A stretch of DNA of 64,000 nucleotides from Flavisolibacter longurius (GCA_013327885.1 JABUMY010000010.1:62001-126000); one strand, 5' to 3'. Shown: positions 34,987 to 44,891, numbered from the stretch's first letter. Translations and numbers: made by a program. Notes: generated by a model not told the origin, from the sequence alone.

Positions 34987-36039
34987 ATGAAAAAATCGGT
35001 TGTAACCATACTCCAATATGTCTTTTTTCTGGGGCTGGGAATACTTTTCGTATGGCTCTCCGTGAGAAAGATCAACGAAGGCGAATGGTTGCAAATAAAG
35101 GAATCCCTGCAAAGAGCCCGGCTTTGGCTGATCATCCCTGTTAGTTTCATGCTTTTGCTAAGTCATTACAGCCGTGCCCTGCGCTGGCGTATCCTTATCG
35201 CACCCATGGGGCATACACCGTCACGGTTCAATACTTTTGCAGCGGTCATGATCGGCTACCTGGTGAATGCTGGTGTTCCCCGCCTGGGCGAAGTTGTAAA
35301 ATGTACGCTGCTTGCCCGTTACGAGAAACTAAGGGCCGACCGCTTGGTAGGAACCATTGTGATGGAAAGGGCAGTGGATGTTGTTTGCTTGCTGGTAGCT
35401 TTTGTGGCAGCGCTGTTTTTCCAGGGACATATAGTGGGAGATTTTGTTTCTTCCCTTTTCGGCAGCTATTTCCAAAATGCGGCAGGTCAGTTGGCCATCA
35501 GCAAGATCCTTTTATTCATTGGTGCGATTATCTTAGTGGGCATCCTTTTTTACTTTATCCTGAAACGTTTCGGGCATATTGATGCTATTGGCAAAATCAA
35601 GGAAATTGTTAGCGGCATCCTGCATGGTTTAATGAGCATTCGTTTTATCAAGCAAAAAGGCTGGTTTATTTTTCATACGGTATTCATCTGGCTACTTTAT
35701 TTCGGCAGCACAACGGTTGGCATTTATGCCTTGCAGGAAACAGCCTCTATGGGTTTGGGCGGCGGATTAACAACACTTGCCGTGGGCAGCGTGGCCATGA
35801 TCATCACTCCCGGTGGCATCGGCGCTTACCCCCTTCTTGTTTCCAAACTGGTAGGCCTCTACGGCATAGATGCTACCACGTTTGGGAATGCGCTAGGCTG
35901 GCTGCTTTGGACCGTGCAAACCATCATTATTATTTTTGGCGGCCTGCTTTTCAGCGCACTTTTTTCTCTTTACAACAAAAACAGCAAACAACGTGAAGTC
36001 CGGTCACAACTTTCAGACGAAGATATTGCCACTCTCTGA
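34987..36039 (+). CDS. Lysylphosphatidylglycerol synthase-like transmembrane protein (UPF0104)
   Basis: A 350-residue membrane protein with about eight helices. The region around LSHYSRALRWRILI, then VNAGVPRLGEVVKCTLLARYEK and TPGGIGAYPLLVSKLVGLYG, matches the LPG_synthase_TM family (MprF flippase-like half). No aminoacyl-transferase domain is attached. Likely role is in envelope lipid or glycan handling, but the substrate is not defined. The rfaE2 start lies inside its 3' end (47-base overlap). Confidence 0.82.
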   Translation: MKKSVVTILQYVFFLGLGILFVWLSVRKINEGEWLQIKESLQRARLWLIIPVSFMLLLSHYSRALRWRILIAPMGHTPSRFNTFAAVMIGYLVNAGVPRLGEVVKCTLLARYEKLRADRLVGTIVMERAVDVVCLLVAFVAALFFQGHIVGDFVSSLFGSYFQNAAGQLAISKILLFIGAIILVGILFYFILKRFGHIDAIGKIKEIVSGILHGLMSIRFIKQKGWFIFHTVFIWLLYFGSTTVGIYALQETASMGLGGGLTTLAVGSVAMIITPGGIGAYPLLVSKLVGLYGIDATTFGNALGWLLWTVQTIIIIFGGLLFSALFSLYNKNSKQREVRSQLSDEDIATL

Positions 36040-36481
36040 CCTGCAGCAAAAGGTCGCTGAATGGAAAAGTGCCGGCAAAACCATTGTATTCACCAATGGC
36101 TGTTTTGATATTTTGCATGCCGGCCACATCGCTTCGCTCTCGGAAGCGGCGGAGCAGGGCGATGTATTAGTAGTTGCCTTAAACTCAGATGCATCCGTTA
36201 AAAAGCTGAAAGGAGAAACCCGACCAGTAAATGATGAACATGCCAGGGCCACGGTAATGGCGGCCCTTGGTATGGTGGATGCCGTAACCGTTTTTACCGA
36301 ACCGACGCCCCGCGAATTGATCGTTGCGCTGATGCCGGACGTTTTAGTGAAAGGAGGCGATTACAAGGTGGAGGACATAGCCGGCGCCAAAGAAGTGATC
36401 GCCAATGGCGGGCGGGTGGTAATCAATCCCATTGTAGAAGGTTTCTCTACCACTTCCCTTATCGAAAAAATGAGATCCTGA
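35993..36481 (+). CDS. rfaE2: D-glycero-beta-D-manno-heptose 1-phosphate adenylyltransferase
   Basis: A 162-residue nucleotidyltransferase that makes ADP-heptose for LPS core. VFTNGCFDILHAGHI holds the HxGH catalytic motif; LNSDASVKKLKGETRPVNDE and FSTTSLIEKM are typical of the HldE C-terminal domain. It is the stand-alone form, without the kinase half. GTG 35993 is preferred: the frame is open to 35936, but the protein from GTG has the normal length and N-terminus. It overlaps the preceding gene by 47 bases. Confidence 0.9.
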   Translation: MKSGHNFQTKILPLSDLQQKVAEWKSAGKTIVFTNGCFDILHAGHIASLSEAAEQGDVLVVALNSDASVKKLKGETRPVNDEHARATVMAALGMVDAVTVFTEPTPRELIVALMPDVLVKGGDYKVEDIAGAKEVIANGGRVVINPIVEGFSTTSLIEKMRS

Positions 36482-36615
36482 AAGCTGGGGATGTAGATCC
36501 TGTCAATTAATCTGCTTCTTTTCTCAACTGGTCATCGTTTCCATTGGCCGCTTCCGTATAGCATTTGCCTTGCTTTGCGGGTTTAGGTATATTTATTGTT
36601 GATAAGGATTACCGT

Positions 36616-38709
36616 ATGCCCACAAACAAGATCAAAAGTATTCCGCGTGACATTAGCTGGTTGTCCTTTAATGCAAGGGTTTTGCAGGAGGCCGCCGACC
36701 CATCCGTACCTCTTCGCGAACGCATTCGCTTTTTGGGTATCTTCTCCAACAACCTCGATGAATTTTTCCGCGTTCGCGTGGCGACACTAAAACGCATGAT
36801 AAAATTTGGCAGCAAAGCCAAAATGCACCTCGAAGAAGAGCCGGAAAAAATCCTGGAAGAGATCCAGATGACGGTACTGAACCAGCAAAGTGAATTTAAC
36901 CGAATCTGGGATGTGATCCTTGACGAATTGAAAGAGCAAAAGATATTCCTGGTTACCGAAAATAACCTCAACGAAGAACAAAAGGAGTTTATCACCACAT
37001 ATTATGATGAGGAAGTAAGCTCCAACATCATCCCGCTGATGATTGAAAGTATTCCGGAGTTGCCCTATCTCCGCGACAAATCGATCTACCTGGGCGTGGT
37101 GATGTGGAAAAAAGAAAGTGCCCTCAAACGGATGTATTCGATCATTGAAGTTCCCACAAGAGTATTAAGCCGCTTTCTGCTGCTACCCTCACCGGATGGC
37201 GAACAGCATATCATATTACTGGAAGACGTGATCCGCTACAACCTGCCGGAGATCTTTAATTATTTTGGCTACGACCAGTACCAGGCCAGCGTTTTCAAAG
37301 TGACCAAGGACGCCGAGATTGATATCGACAATGACCTGGCAACTACCCTAATGGAAAAAATAGCCAAAGGCCTGAAGAACCGTCGCAAAGGCAAACCCGT
37401 TCGCTTCGTTTACGACAAGGAGATGGACCCGGGCTTGCTTGAGTTCCTCATTCGCAAACTAAACCTTACCAAACGTGATAATATTATTCCCGGCGGAAGG
37501 ATCCACAATTTTCGTGAATTCATGGATTTTCCCCGCGGTGTTTTTAAAGGCGTGGCCACGAGGCGCAAACCTTTTCTGCATCCTGTGCTGGAGGAAAAAC
37601 GTGTGTCCGATGTTGTGATGCAGCAGGACCTGATGCTGCATTTTCCCTATCACTCGTTCAACCCGGTGATTGATCTTTTGCGGGAAGCAGCCATTGACCC
37701 CGATGTCACTTCTATAAAGATCACGGCGTATCGCCTGGCGAAGCAGTCCAAGATCGTGAATGCCCTGATCAACGCCGTTCGTAACGGGAAGCAGGTGATG
37801 GTAATGCTGGAATTAAAAGCCAGGTTTGACGAAGAGGCCAACCTTGCCTGGAAAGAACGCCTGGAAGAAGAAGGCGTGAAGGTTTTGATCGGCATCCCGA
37901 ATATGAAAGTGCACGCCAAGCTTTGCGTGATCCGCAAACGGGTTGGCGATGCCATTGTGCAGTATGGTTTTATCAGCACGGGCAATCTGAACGAAGACAC
38001 GGCAAAGGTTTATGCTGATCATTGCCTGCTGACATCGAATAAAGAAATCATGACCGATGCCAACCGCATCTTCAATTATATCGAACACTACAAAACCGGC
38101 AATCATTTTTTAAAGGCCTGTACCACGCTCCTGCCTTCGCCGGGCATTGCCCGCCGAGAAGTCATAAAAATGATCCATACCGAAATTAAGAATGCACAAA
38201 AAGGCTTAAAAGCGTCCATCTGTGCTAAAATGAATTCGCTGTCGGACGAGACTGTCATCCAGGAATTATACACGGCTGCTAAAGCCGGCGTTGAGATCAG
38301 TCTCATTGTGCGGGGTATATTTTGCATGTTCTCCGAAAATCCCAAATACATAAAGCCGATACGTGCGGTCAGCATTGTGGATGAATACCTGGAGCATGCA
38401 AGGGTTTGGATCTTCCATAACGACGGACAGGAAAAAATGTACATTTCATCCGCCGACTGGATGGTGCGCAACCTCGATCACCGCGTGGAAGCCTCCTGCC
38501 CTATCCTCGACCCGGACATTCGGAAAGAAGTGAAGGATATTCTCACTATTCAACTGGCAGACAACAGCAAGGCACGCATTCTTGACAATGAGTTAAAAAA
38601 TGAGTATGCAGCGGTACAGGAAGGCGAAAAGCCGGTGCGGTCGCAATACGAAACCTATTATTACTTACAGAACAAAATAGAAACGCCACTTGAAATTAGC
38701 AGCCATTGA
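36616..38709 (+). CDS. ppk1: Polyphosphate kinase 1
   Basis: A 697-residue PPK1 that polymerises the gamma-phosphate of ATP into polyphosphate. The N-terminal domain has RDISWLSFNARVLQEA and IFSNNLDEFFRVR. The catalytic phospholipase-D-like halves show VHAKLCVI with the autophosphorylated His, STGNLNEDTAKVYAD, and SADWMVRNLDHRVE. ATG 36616 gives the usual start; the frame is open to 36565. The stop lies 20 bases past the ppx start, so synthesis and breakdown of polyphosphate are co-expressed. Confidence 0.95.
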   Translation: MPTNKIKSIPRDISWLSFNARVLQEAADPSVPLRERIRFLGIFSNNLDEFFRVRVATLKRMIKFGSKAKMHLEEEPEKILEEIQMTVLNQQSEFNRIWDVILDELKEQKIFLVTENNLNEEQKEFITTYYDEEVSSNIIPLMIESIPELPYLRDKSIYLGVVMWKKESALKRMYSIIEVPTRVLSRFLLLPSPDGEQHIILLEDVIRYNLPEIFNYFGYDQYQASVFKVTKDAEIDIDNDLATTLMEKIAKGLKNRRKGKPVRFVYDKEMDPGLLEFLIRKLNLTKRDNIIPGGRIHNFREFMDFPRGVFKGVATRRKPFLHPVLEEKRVSDVVMQQDLMLHFPYHSFNPVIDLLREAAIDPDVTSIKITAYRLAKQSKIVNALINAVRNGKQVMVMLELKARFDEEANLAWKERLEEEGVKVLIGIPNMKVHAKLCVIRKRVGDAIVQYGFISTGNLNEDTAKVYADHCLLTSNKEIMTDANRIFNYIEHYKTGNHFLKACTTLLPSPGIARREVIKMIHTEIKNAQKGLKASICAKMNSLSDETVIQELYTAAKAGVEISLIVRGIFCMFSENPKYIKPIRAVSIVDEYLEHARVWIFHNDGQEKMYISSADWMVRNLDHRVEASCPILDPDIRKEVKDILTIQLADNSKARILDNELKNEYAAVQEGEKPVRSQYETYYYLQNKIETPLEISSH

Positions 38710-39586
38710 CATTGGAAGTAACGCAGCCCGTCTCCTCATCAACGATGTGATCGTGAAACAAAAAGGAGGGCCTGACTTTGTAAAGCTGGCCCTGGTGAGG
38801 GTGCCGCTCAGGCTTGGGTTTGATGTTTTTGAAAACGGGATGATCTCAGATCAAAAAGCCGATAAATTCGTCAAAACAATAAAGGCTTACAAGCACCTGC
38901 TGGATGTGTACGAGGTGGAAAATTTAATAACGGCGGCTACGTCGGCCATGCGTGACGCTGGCAATGCCCGAGAGATCATTAGCAGGATCAAAGACGAAAC
39001 CGGCATCCAGATCGATGTTATCACGGGTGAAGACGAGGCCAAATACATTTACGAAAATCACTTTGCCGATAACCTTACCAGCCAGGAGTCCTATCTCTAT
39101 ATCGATGTTGGTGGCGGCAGTACAGAACTTACCTTTTTCAGTGATGGCAAGCTGGTCACGCAGCAATCATTTAATATCGGTACCATTCGCTTGTTGAAAA
39201 AACAGGTAACACAGGAACACTGGGCGGAGATGCGCAGCTTTATTAAAGAAAAACTCCATGGCTATCACCACATAACGGCCATCGGTTCCGGCGGCAACAT
39301 CAACAAAGTGTTTTCGTTGAGCAAGCGAAAAGAAGGCAAACCCTTAAATCTCGACCTGTTGCGTAATTATTACCAGGAATTCAGTGCGCTGTCGGTGCAG
39401 CAACGGATTTCAACTTACGGCATGAAAGAAGACCGGGCCGACGTGATCGTTCCGGCGCTTCTTATCTATATCAATGTGTTGAATTGGGCAGAAGCCGAGG
39501 ATATTTTCGTACCTAAAATTGGTCTTGCCGATGGCCTAATCCATATTTTATATGACCGGGTGGTGAAGAAGCAAAAGGCTCAATAG
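38690..39586 (+). CDS. ppx: Exopolyphosphatase, Ppx/GppA family
   Basis: A 298-residue ASKHA-fold phosphatase that trims polyphosphate or pppGpp. LAAIDIGSNAARLLI is phosphate motif 1, TAATSAMRDAGN and GEDEAKYIY follow, and YIDVGGGSTELTFF is the second phosphate motif; AIGSGGNINKVFSL also fits. It is the short form without the C-terminal HD part. TTG 38690 is the likely start, 20 bases inside ppk1. A strong terminator follows at 39646. Confidence 0.9.
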   Translation: MKLAAIDIGSNAARLLINDVIVKQKGGPDFVKLALVRVPLRLGFDVFENGMISDQKADKFVKTIKAYKHLLDVYEVENLITAATSAMRDAGNAREIISRIKDETGIQIDVITGEDEAKYIYENHFADNLTSQESYLYIDVGGGSTELTFFSDGKLVTQQSFNIGTIRLLKKQVTQEHWAEMRSFIKEKLHGYHHITAIGSGGNINKVFSLSKRKEGKPLNLDLLRNYYQEFSALSVQQRISTYGMKEDRADVIVPALLIYINVLNWAEAEDIFVPKIGLADGLIHILYDRVVKKQKAQ

Positions 39587-39589
39587 ACA

Positions 39590-39614
39590 ATTTGCAATGA
39601 GCAATTCGCAATGT
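39590..39614. repeat. Imperfect direct repeat after ppx
   Basis: CAATTTGCAATG and CAATTCGCAATG occur side by side, 14 bases apart, between the ppx stop and its terminator. It looks like simple intergenic sequence. Confidence 0.4.
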
Positions 39615-39645
39615 TTTTTCACTAACATCTTACAATTTAAACACT

Positions 39646-39678
39646 AAAAAGAGCCGCATCAGTTGATGCGGCTCTTTT
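39646..39678. terminator. Bidirectional terminator between ppx and the fasciclin gene
   Basis: GAGCCGCATCA (39651-39661) pairs perfectly with TGATGCGGCTC (39664-39674), flanked by A and T runs, so it can end transcripts from both convergent genes. Confidence 0.92.
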
Positions 39679-39710
39679 CATTTTGTCATTAGACAGGAGA
39701 CAAGATATAC

Positions 39711-40958
39711 TTATTGGGGTAGTAAGACCTGGTTGATCACATGCAGTACACCGTTCACATATAGCTGGTCGCTGGTGCCGCCGGGTGCTGCCATGGGATT
39801 GATCTGTACATTAGCAGCCGAAGCGTTAGCAAGTCCTTTTACTGTGGCTGCCGTTACGCCTGCAGGTCCAAAGGTTGCCTGCAAGGTGACACCAGGATGC
39901 GCGGCGATGCCGGCATTGAGCAGCGTTGGCGTTGCGGTAGCCGTTGTTGGCAGGTTTACCGTGAATGCACGCTGACCCAGGAGATGGTAAACAACGATAC
40001 CCTGCACGGTGGTAGGTGTGAGGATTGCCGCCAACTGCGCACCGATTCCTGTACCTGCCGGAAAAATCGGGGCGTCGGGAATGGAAGCTGGGTTTGAAAT
40101 AAGGGTTGTTCCATAATTTGTAACAAGCGCTGTTGCTGCGCCTTGCGCATTGGCCGCAGGAATGCCTTGCGCCATTAGGGCACCTGTAATCTGTAGTGTC
40201 AACAGTTGACTAAAGGCGGCATCGGTTGGCGCAAACACAGTAAGGCTCGCAGCCGGGTTGCTAAGGGCTGCTACCAGGTTGGGCGAAGGTGTAGCCTGGT
40301 CGGCGCGGCGCACAGCAGCTTCCAGGTAATCCAGTTCAGGATCGGCCGTAATACGCTCCCAAAGCATTTGTCTTGGCGGGGCCAAAATGCCGGCCACTTT
40401 ATGGATCACGCCATTGGCAGCCTGCACATCAACCGCTGTAAGCGGGATGTTGTTCACAAAACCGTTTGTTCCTCTCCGTGACGGGAAAAGAGACATGCGC
40501 AAACCGGGAGGCAAGGTGGTTGATGGTGGTGCCAGTACCAATTGAGTTGGCAGTTGCATGTTGGGAAAATTAGTGCCGATCATCGTGCTGCCGATCTTTT
40601 GTCCACCAACAATATGGTATTGCAAAATGGCCGTTAGCTGGTCAAGCGGTAATGCATTGATCACCGTTGCGTTAATACCAGACCGTTGGAAGGCCGCGTC
40701 ATCCGGAGCAAAAACTGTGTACACCGCATTTTTATCGCTAAGCATGGGCAACAATCCCTGCACCCTGCCGATCGCTGTTTTGAGCAGGCTGAAATTAGGG
40801 TCAGTGTTTACCAGGTCGCCAATGGTAACGTTGATCGTGGAAGCCGGTGGCTCAACCGGTACCGGGTCTTCAACATCTTTATTACACGCGGCCAGTCCAC
40901 CTACCAGGATTGCCAACAGCGCCAATTGTTTGAGCAGTTTATGGAAATTCATTTTCAT
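39711..40958 (-). CDS. Lipoprotein with two fasciclin (FAS1) domains
   Basis: A 415-residue protein with lipobox LAAC (Cys25), then two FAS1 repeats. The first has YTVFAPDDAAFQ with ILQYHIVGG and ANGVIHKV (about residues 45-200). The second has LTVFAPTDAAFSQL, GIVVYHLLGQRAF and VNGVLHVINQVLLP (about 215-415). FAS1 domains mediate adhesion or polymer binding at the surface. It starts 33 bases after the TonB receptor stop on the same strand, so they form a pair in which FAS1 takes the place SusD usually holds. Confidence 0.88.
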   Translation of the reverse strand: MKMNFHKLLKQLALLAILVGGLAACNKDVEDPVPVEPPASTINVTIGDLVNTDPNFSLLKTAIGRVQGLLPMLSDKNAVYTVFAPDDAAFQRSGINATVINALPLDQLTAILQYHIVGGQKIGSTMIGTNFPNMQLPTQLVLAPPSTTLPPGLRMSLFPSRRGTNGFVNNIPLTAVDVQAANGVIHKVAGILAPPRQMLWERITADPELDYLEAAVRRADQATPSPNLVAALSNPAASLTVFAPTDAAFSQLLTLQITGALMAQGIPAANAQGAATALVTNYGTTLISNPASIPDAPIFPAGTGIGAQLAAILTPTTVQGIVVYHLLGQRAFTVNLPTTATATPTLLNAGIAAHPGVTLQATFGPAGVTAATVKGLANASAANVQINPMAAPGGTSDQLYVNGVLHVINQVLLPQ

Positions 40959-40991
40959 TTTTTTTGATTTGATCTTTTCAAAGGCAATCGC

Positions 40992-43706
40992 TTACAACAC
41001 GCCGTAGGCAAAGCTGAGGTAATACAGCCCGCCGATGCTGGGGTTACCCAGGGCCGTACGGTAATACTGGTTCAACAGGTTAGACGCTCCTAACTTGAGC
41101 AATGACTTGATACGTGGCAACTTGTAGTTAACGGCTGCATCCACGGTGTGGAAAGCAGGTAAGTCACCTTGCGTAAAGTCATTCTCATAGAAAAACGCTT
41201 CCTGCCAGCGCCAGCTTACATTGGCGCCAAAGCGGTTGCCCGGCCCAAAACCCGTATTGGCAAGACCCAGAACTGTACGCTTATTCGGCGCATTAAAGAA
41301 AGCCCTGAAACCGTCCGGAACATCACTGATGTCATCGGCAGTAAAGCTGCCCGAAGCAATAAAGTTTTTCGGCAATACATATTCTACGGATGCGCCGATG
41401 CCACGGGTGATCACTTCCTCCGGTGAGTTGGCCACCAGCGAATAACCCAGGCCTGTGCGTACAGGTCCTGGCTGGCCATTGGCAAACTGCTCCACATCAC
41501 GACGGGTGATAAAGTCGACATAAGCACTGCGGAAAGCATAGATATCGATCAGGAATTTTTTTGCCAGCAAGGCTTTGTAGCCAATCTCTACTGACTTCAC
41601 CGACTCAGGCTTTACTTCCTGGTAAGGTACTCTTTCCCTTCCGGCTGCAGGAGAATAACCCGGGTTATTGCGAAGGTCATATTTGTCATACAGGGCAATG
41701 TTGGAACCGAGCAAGCGGCCCGTACCTACATCCAGGTCGATCCACTGCTGCTGCGTACTCGGAAAACGGTAAGCGGTCTGGTAAGAGATACGAATGTTGT
41801 GATCTGTTGCCGGCTTGATAACAGCTGTAAATCTTGGCGTAAAACGCCCTTTAAAGTTTTCGTTTTTATCGTAACGACCGGCAGCCGTCAAACGCAATAC
41901 ATTGGGAATAATTTCTTTTCCTACCTGTACATACGCTCCCACTTCATTGATCTTGATCGGTTTTCCCTTTGTATCGGCAAACAGGGTGCCTTCGCTGTTC
42001 AGCACATACTGCTTCCAGTTTCCACCAACCATTACTTCTGCAAACTTGATCACATTGCTGAAGTTGTATTGTCCTTCTGCCATCCATAAATCGCTTTTAT
42101 CTGTGAAAAGACCGCCTTGTGGGATTGGTTTTTTACGGACCGAATCAAAAATGCGTTTGAATTCAGGCGAACCCGCTTCAGGGCGACCCTGGTCGGCCAC
42201 ACCCCTGGCTACGGCATGCGCTTCTGCATCGCCACGGCCCATTTGGCGGGTATTGATATAGGCAAACGCATACTGCTGCAGCCAGGTACTTGTAGGCTTC
42301 CACGCTTCATTAAAAAGCTGTGACGTAACCGTTAGGTTATGCGATTCACCGGCATTCTCCTGGGTGGTATAACCGCGCAGGTACCAGTTTTTTGCATTCA
42401 GTTCCAGTTTGTACTGGCCTACTTTCAGGTCCTTCAGTGAATAACGCTGGCTACCGGTATAAACGGTATTACCAGTACCCCAATAACCTGCCAGCACGGC
42501 TTCAATGTCGTTTGTCAATTTATAATTCAGCGAGCCACTGAGCTTGAAATTTTTTGTTGTGGGATCGATTACCTGGTTTTCGGTATAGCCTGTTCTTGAT
42601 ATTTTCATATCAGCAGGCTGCTGACCTGCCATGGTTAAGAGATAGTCGCGGAGAAAAGGAACCTGTCCGCCAATGGAACGCAGCACATTGGCAAACGTAG
42701 GCACCTGGTCGGGCACTTCATCGCCATACACATTCACACCATCATAATTTGGATCGGTTTCCCTTGTACCCGGCACAATTTCGCCAGTAGTACCGAGGCG
42801 CCGGTAGTTGCGGTAGTCGCGGGCCAGCCAGTCGTTGGCACTGATGTATTCGCCGCTGATCTTGTAAGCAAATTTTTCAGAAACCTTTTGAGCCCACCGG
42901 AGTGAGAAGTTATAATAAGGTGAAGCATCCCGCTCTTTGTCGCCAAGATGCATAATGCCGGTTTTTACCTGGTAAGAAAGACCGGTGTAACGAAATGGAT
43001 TTTTGCTGTTGATCAGCAAGGTTCCATTCATACCACCAGGTCCATAAAGTGCCGACGTAGCACCGGGCAATAATTCCATGCTTTCTACGTCCAGTTCGGT
43101 AAGGCCAATGACGCTGCCCACAGAAAAATTCAGTCCTGGTGCCTGGTTATCCATTCCGTCCATGATCTGGTTGAAACGCAGGTTACCACTTCCCGAAAAA
43201 CCACGGGTAGTTGGCGTGCGGAACGTTAGCGAAGAAACAACGGCATCAACGCCTTTGAGATTAGTCACCACGTCGTAGTAATTCGATACCGGCGCATTGC
43301 GGATGGTAGCGGCACTCACCCTTTCGATGGTCACCGGCGCTTCGAGGATGCGCTGTGGCGTACGGGAAGCCGAAACCACCACTTCCTGGCCGATAACATT
43401 TGAATTTGACAGGAAGATAGTTACCGGTGAAGAGGCAGAAGCCACTCGTACTTCTTCTGTTTCGTAGCCTACAGAAGAAATAACAAGTGTTACCGGTAGC
43501 GATGGAACGGAGAGCTGGAACCGGCCGGTAGAATCCGTGTTGGTTCCAATGTTAGAACCTTTTACCCGGACGGAAACACCTGTCAGGTTCTCGCCGGTTG
43601 TGTTGGTAGAAACCTGGCCTGTAAGTTGAACGTTCTGGCTCCAGGCAGGAAATGCGAAAAGTAGCGCCGCAAAAAGGGCAGCAAGCAAACGGAGAGGTCT
43701 TCTCAT
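40992..43706 (-). CDS. TonB-dependent receptor with carboxypeptidase-like N-terminal domain
   Basis: A 904-residue outer-membrane receptor: signal peptide (LLAALFAALLFAFPAWS), CarboxypepD_reg-like beta-sandwich (about 25-110, with GTNTDSTGRFQLSVP), plug domain (SVIGLTELDVESMELLPG then SALYGPGGMNGTLLI) and a long barrel ending in an aromatic-rich strand, LYYLSFAYGVL. ATG 43706 is chosen because the signal peptide begins there; the frame is open to 43775. No SusD gene is present. The ligand is not evident. Confidence 0.92.
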   Translation of the reverse strand: MRRPLRLLAALFAALLFAFPAWSQNVQLTGQVSTNTTGENLTGVSVRVKGSNIGTNTDSTGRFQLSVPSLPVTLVISSVGYETEEVRVASASSPVTIFLSNSNVIGQEVVVSASRTPQRILEAPVTIERVSAATIRNAPVSNYYDVVTNLKGVDAVVSSLTFRTPTTRGFSGSGNLRFNQIMDGMDNQAPGLNFSVGSVIGLTELDVESMELLPGATSALYGPGGMNGTLLINSKNPFRYTGLSYQVKTGIMHLGDKERDASPYYNFSLRWAQKVSEKFAYKISGEYISANDWLARDYRNYRRLGTTGEIVPGTRETDPNYDGVNVYGDEVPDQVPTFANVLRSIGGQVPFLRDYLLTMAGQQPADMKISRTGYTENQVIDPTTKNFKLSGSLNYKLTNDIEAVLAGYWGTGNTVYTGSQRYSLKDLKVGQYKLELNAKNWYLRGYTTQENAGESHNLTVTSQLFNEAWKPTSTWLQQYAFAYINTRQMGRGDAEAHAVARGVADQGRPEAGSPEFKRIFDSVRKKPIPQGGLFTDKSDLWMAEGQYNFSNVIKFAEVMVGGNWKQYVLNSEGTLFADTKGKPIKINEVGAYVQVGKEIIPNVLRLTAAGRYDKNENFKGRFTPRFTAVIKPATDHNIRISYQTAYRFPSTQQQWIDLDVGTGRLLGSNIALYDKYDLRNNPGYSPAAGRERVPYQEVKPESVKSVEIGYKALLAKKFLIDIYAFRSAYVDFITRRDVEQFANGQPGPVRTGLGYSLVANSPEEVITRGIGASVEYVLPKNFIASGSFTADDISDVPDGFRAFFNAPNKRTVLGLANTGFGPGNRFGANVSWRWQEAFFYENDFTQGDLPAFHTVDAAVNYKLPRIKSLLKLGASNLLNQYYRTALGNPSIGGLYYLSFAYGVL

Positions 43707-43884
43707 ACTGTAGAATTTAGCTGCGGAAAAATGCATCTGAACCTGAGTCTTCAAATTCATAAGGCATGTAATCACATGGGAAAATTAAGCATTCAGATGC
43801 TTCATTCGAAATAATTTTGAGAGAGTTATAAGAAGTTGTTGAAACTTTGCCGCCTGCAACGTTTAAAAATAAAAAGCAACGTTC

Positions 43885-43892
43885 TATCTTTC
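43885..43892 (+). promoter_or_regulatory. -7-like box (TATCTTTC) for purC
   Basis: TATCTTTC, one base off consensus, ends exactly 4 bases before ATG 43897. A direct repeat GCAACGTT lies just upstream (43857-43864 and 43876-43883). Confidence 0.4.
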
Positions 43893-43896
43893 GTTT

Positions 43897-44835
43897 ATGG
43901 CAAGATTTGAGTTTCCTAACCAAATGGGTTTTTACCAGGGCAAAGTCCGCGATGTATACACAATTGACAACACCTTGCTGGTGATGATCGCATCTGATCG
44001 CATTTCGGCATTTGATGTGATCTTACCCCGCACCATTCCTTACAAAGGGCAGGTGCTGAACAGCATTGCGGCCTACATGCTGCAGGCAACAAGCGACATT
44101 TGTCCCAACTGGCTTCTCAATTGCCCAACACCCAATTCTTCTATTGGTTACAAATGCCAGCCGTTTAAAGTGGAAGTGGTGGTTCGCGGCAATCTTTGCG
44201 GCCATGCCTGGCGGAATTATGAAAGCGGGCAGCGTGTTTTGTGCGGTGCGCTGATGCCCGATGGGCTGAACGAATCGGATTATTTCCCGGAACCCATCAT
44301 CACGCCATCAACAAAAGCCGACGAAGGCCATGACGAGGATATTTCGGAAGAAGAGATCCTCCGCCAAGGACTGGCAACTGAAGCAGAATGGGCCCAGATC
44401 CGGCAATATGCCCTGTCACTTTTTGACCGCGGCAAAGAGTTGGCGTTAAAGCAAGGCCTGATCCTGGCCGACACCAAATACGAATTTGGCAAACGCAATG
44501 GCGAGGTGGTGTTGATGGACGAAATTCATACACCGGATTCGTCCCGCTATTTTTATGCGGAAGGCTTTGTTGAGCGGCAACAGCGCGGCGAAAAACAAAA
44601 GCAATTAAGCAAGGAGTTTGTCCGCGAATGGCTGATCCAAAATGAATTTATGGGCAAAGAAGGTCAAACCGTTCCCGAAATGAGCGATACCTGGGTGGAA
44701 ACTATTTCGAATAAATACATTGAGCTTTACGAAACGCTGACCGGCACTGCTTTTCAACCCATGCAGCTGGAAGAAGAAGAGGTGTATGGTAAGATCGTAG
44801 AAGCCCTGAATGCAGCGGGTATGCATACCCGGTAA
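43897..44835 (+). CDS. purC: SAICAR synthetase
   Basis: A 312-residue enzyme joining CAIR and aspartate with ATP in purine synthesis. GKVRDVYTIDNTLLVMIASD is the ATP-binding N-terminus, DRISAFDVILPRTIPYKG follows, EVVVRGNLCGHAWRNY matches signature 1, and LADTKYEFGKRNGEVVLMDE with HTPDSSRYF is signature 2. Length fits the long bacterial form. It is divergent from the TonB receptor and ends at a bidirectional terminator. Confidence 0.96.
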   Translation: MARFEFPNQMGFYQGKVRDVYTIDNTLLVMIASDRISAFDVILPRTIPYKGQVLNSIAAYMLQATSDICPNWLLNCPTPNSSIGYKCQPFKVEVVVRGNLCGHAWRNYESGQRVLCGALMPDGLNESDYFPEPIITPSTKADEGHDEDISEEEILRQGLATEAEWAQIRQYALSLFDRGKELALKQGLILADTKYEFGKRNGEVVLMDEIHTPDSSRYFYAEGFVERQQRGEKQKQLSKEFVREWLIQNEFMGKEGQTVPEMSDTWVETISNKYIELYETLTGTAFQPMQLEEEEVYGKIVEALNAAGMHTR

Positions 44836-44846
44836 AACCTTTTTAG

Positions 44847-44890
44847 AAAAAGCCGGCCGTGCATAGACTTTTATGTAAGGACGGCTTTTT
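44847..44890. terminator. Bidirectional terminator between purC and the lipoprotein gene
   Basis: AAAAAGCCG (44847-44855) and CGGCTTTTT (44882-44890) are exact complements, with partial inner pairing, between two convergent genes. Confidence 0.8.
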
Positions 44891-44891
44891 A

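Noticed and set aside
43857-43883. Direct repeat GCAACGTT upstream of purC as a purine operator
   Set aside because: Eight bases repeated once is weak evidence, and it is not a known PurR or riboswitch motif; no purine riboswitch fold is seen.
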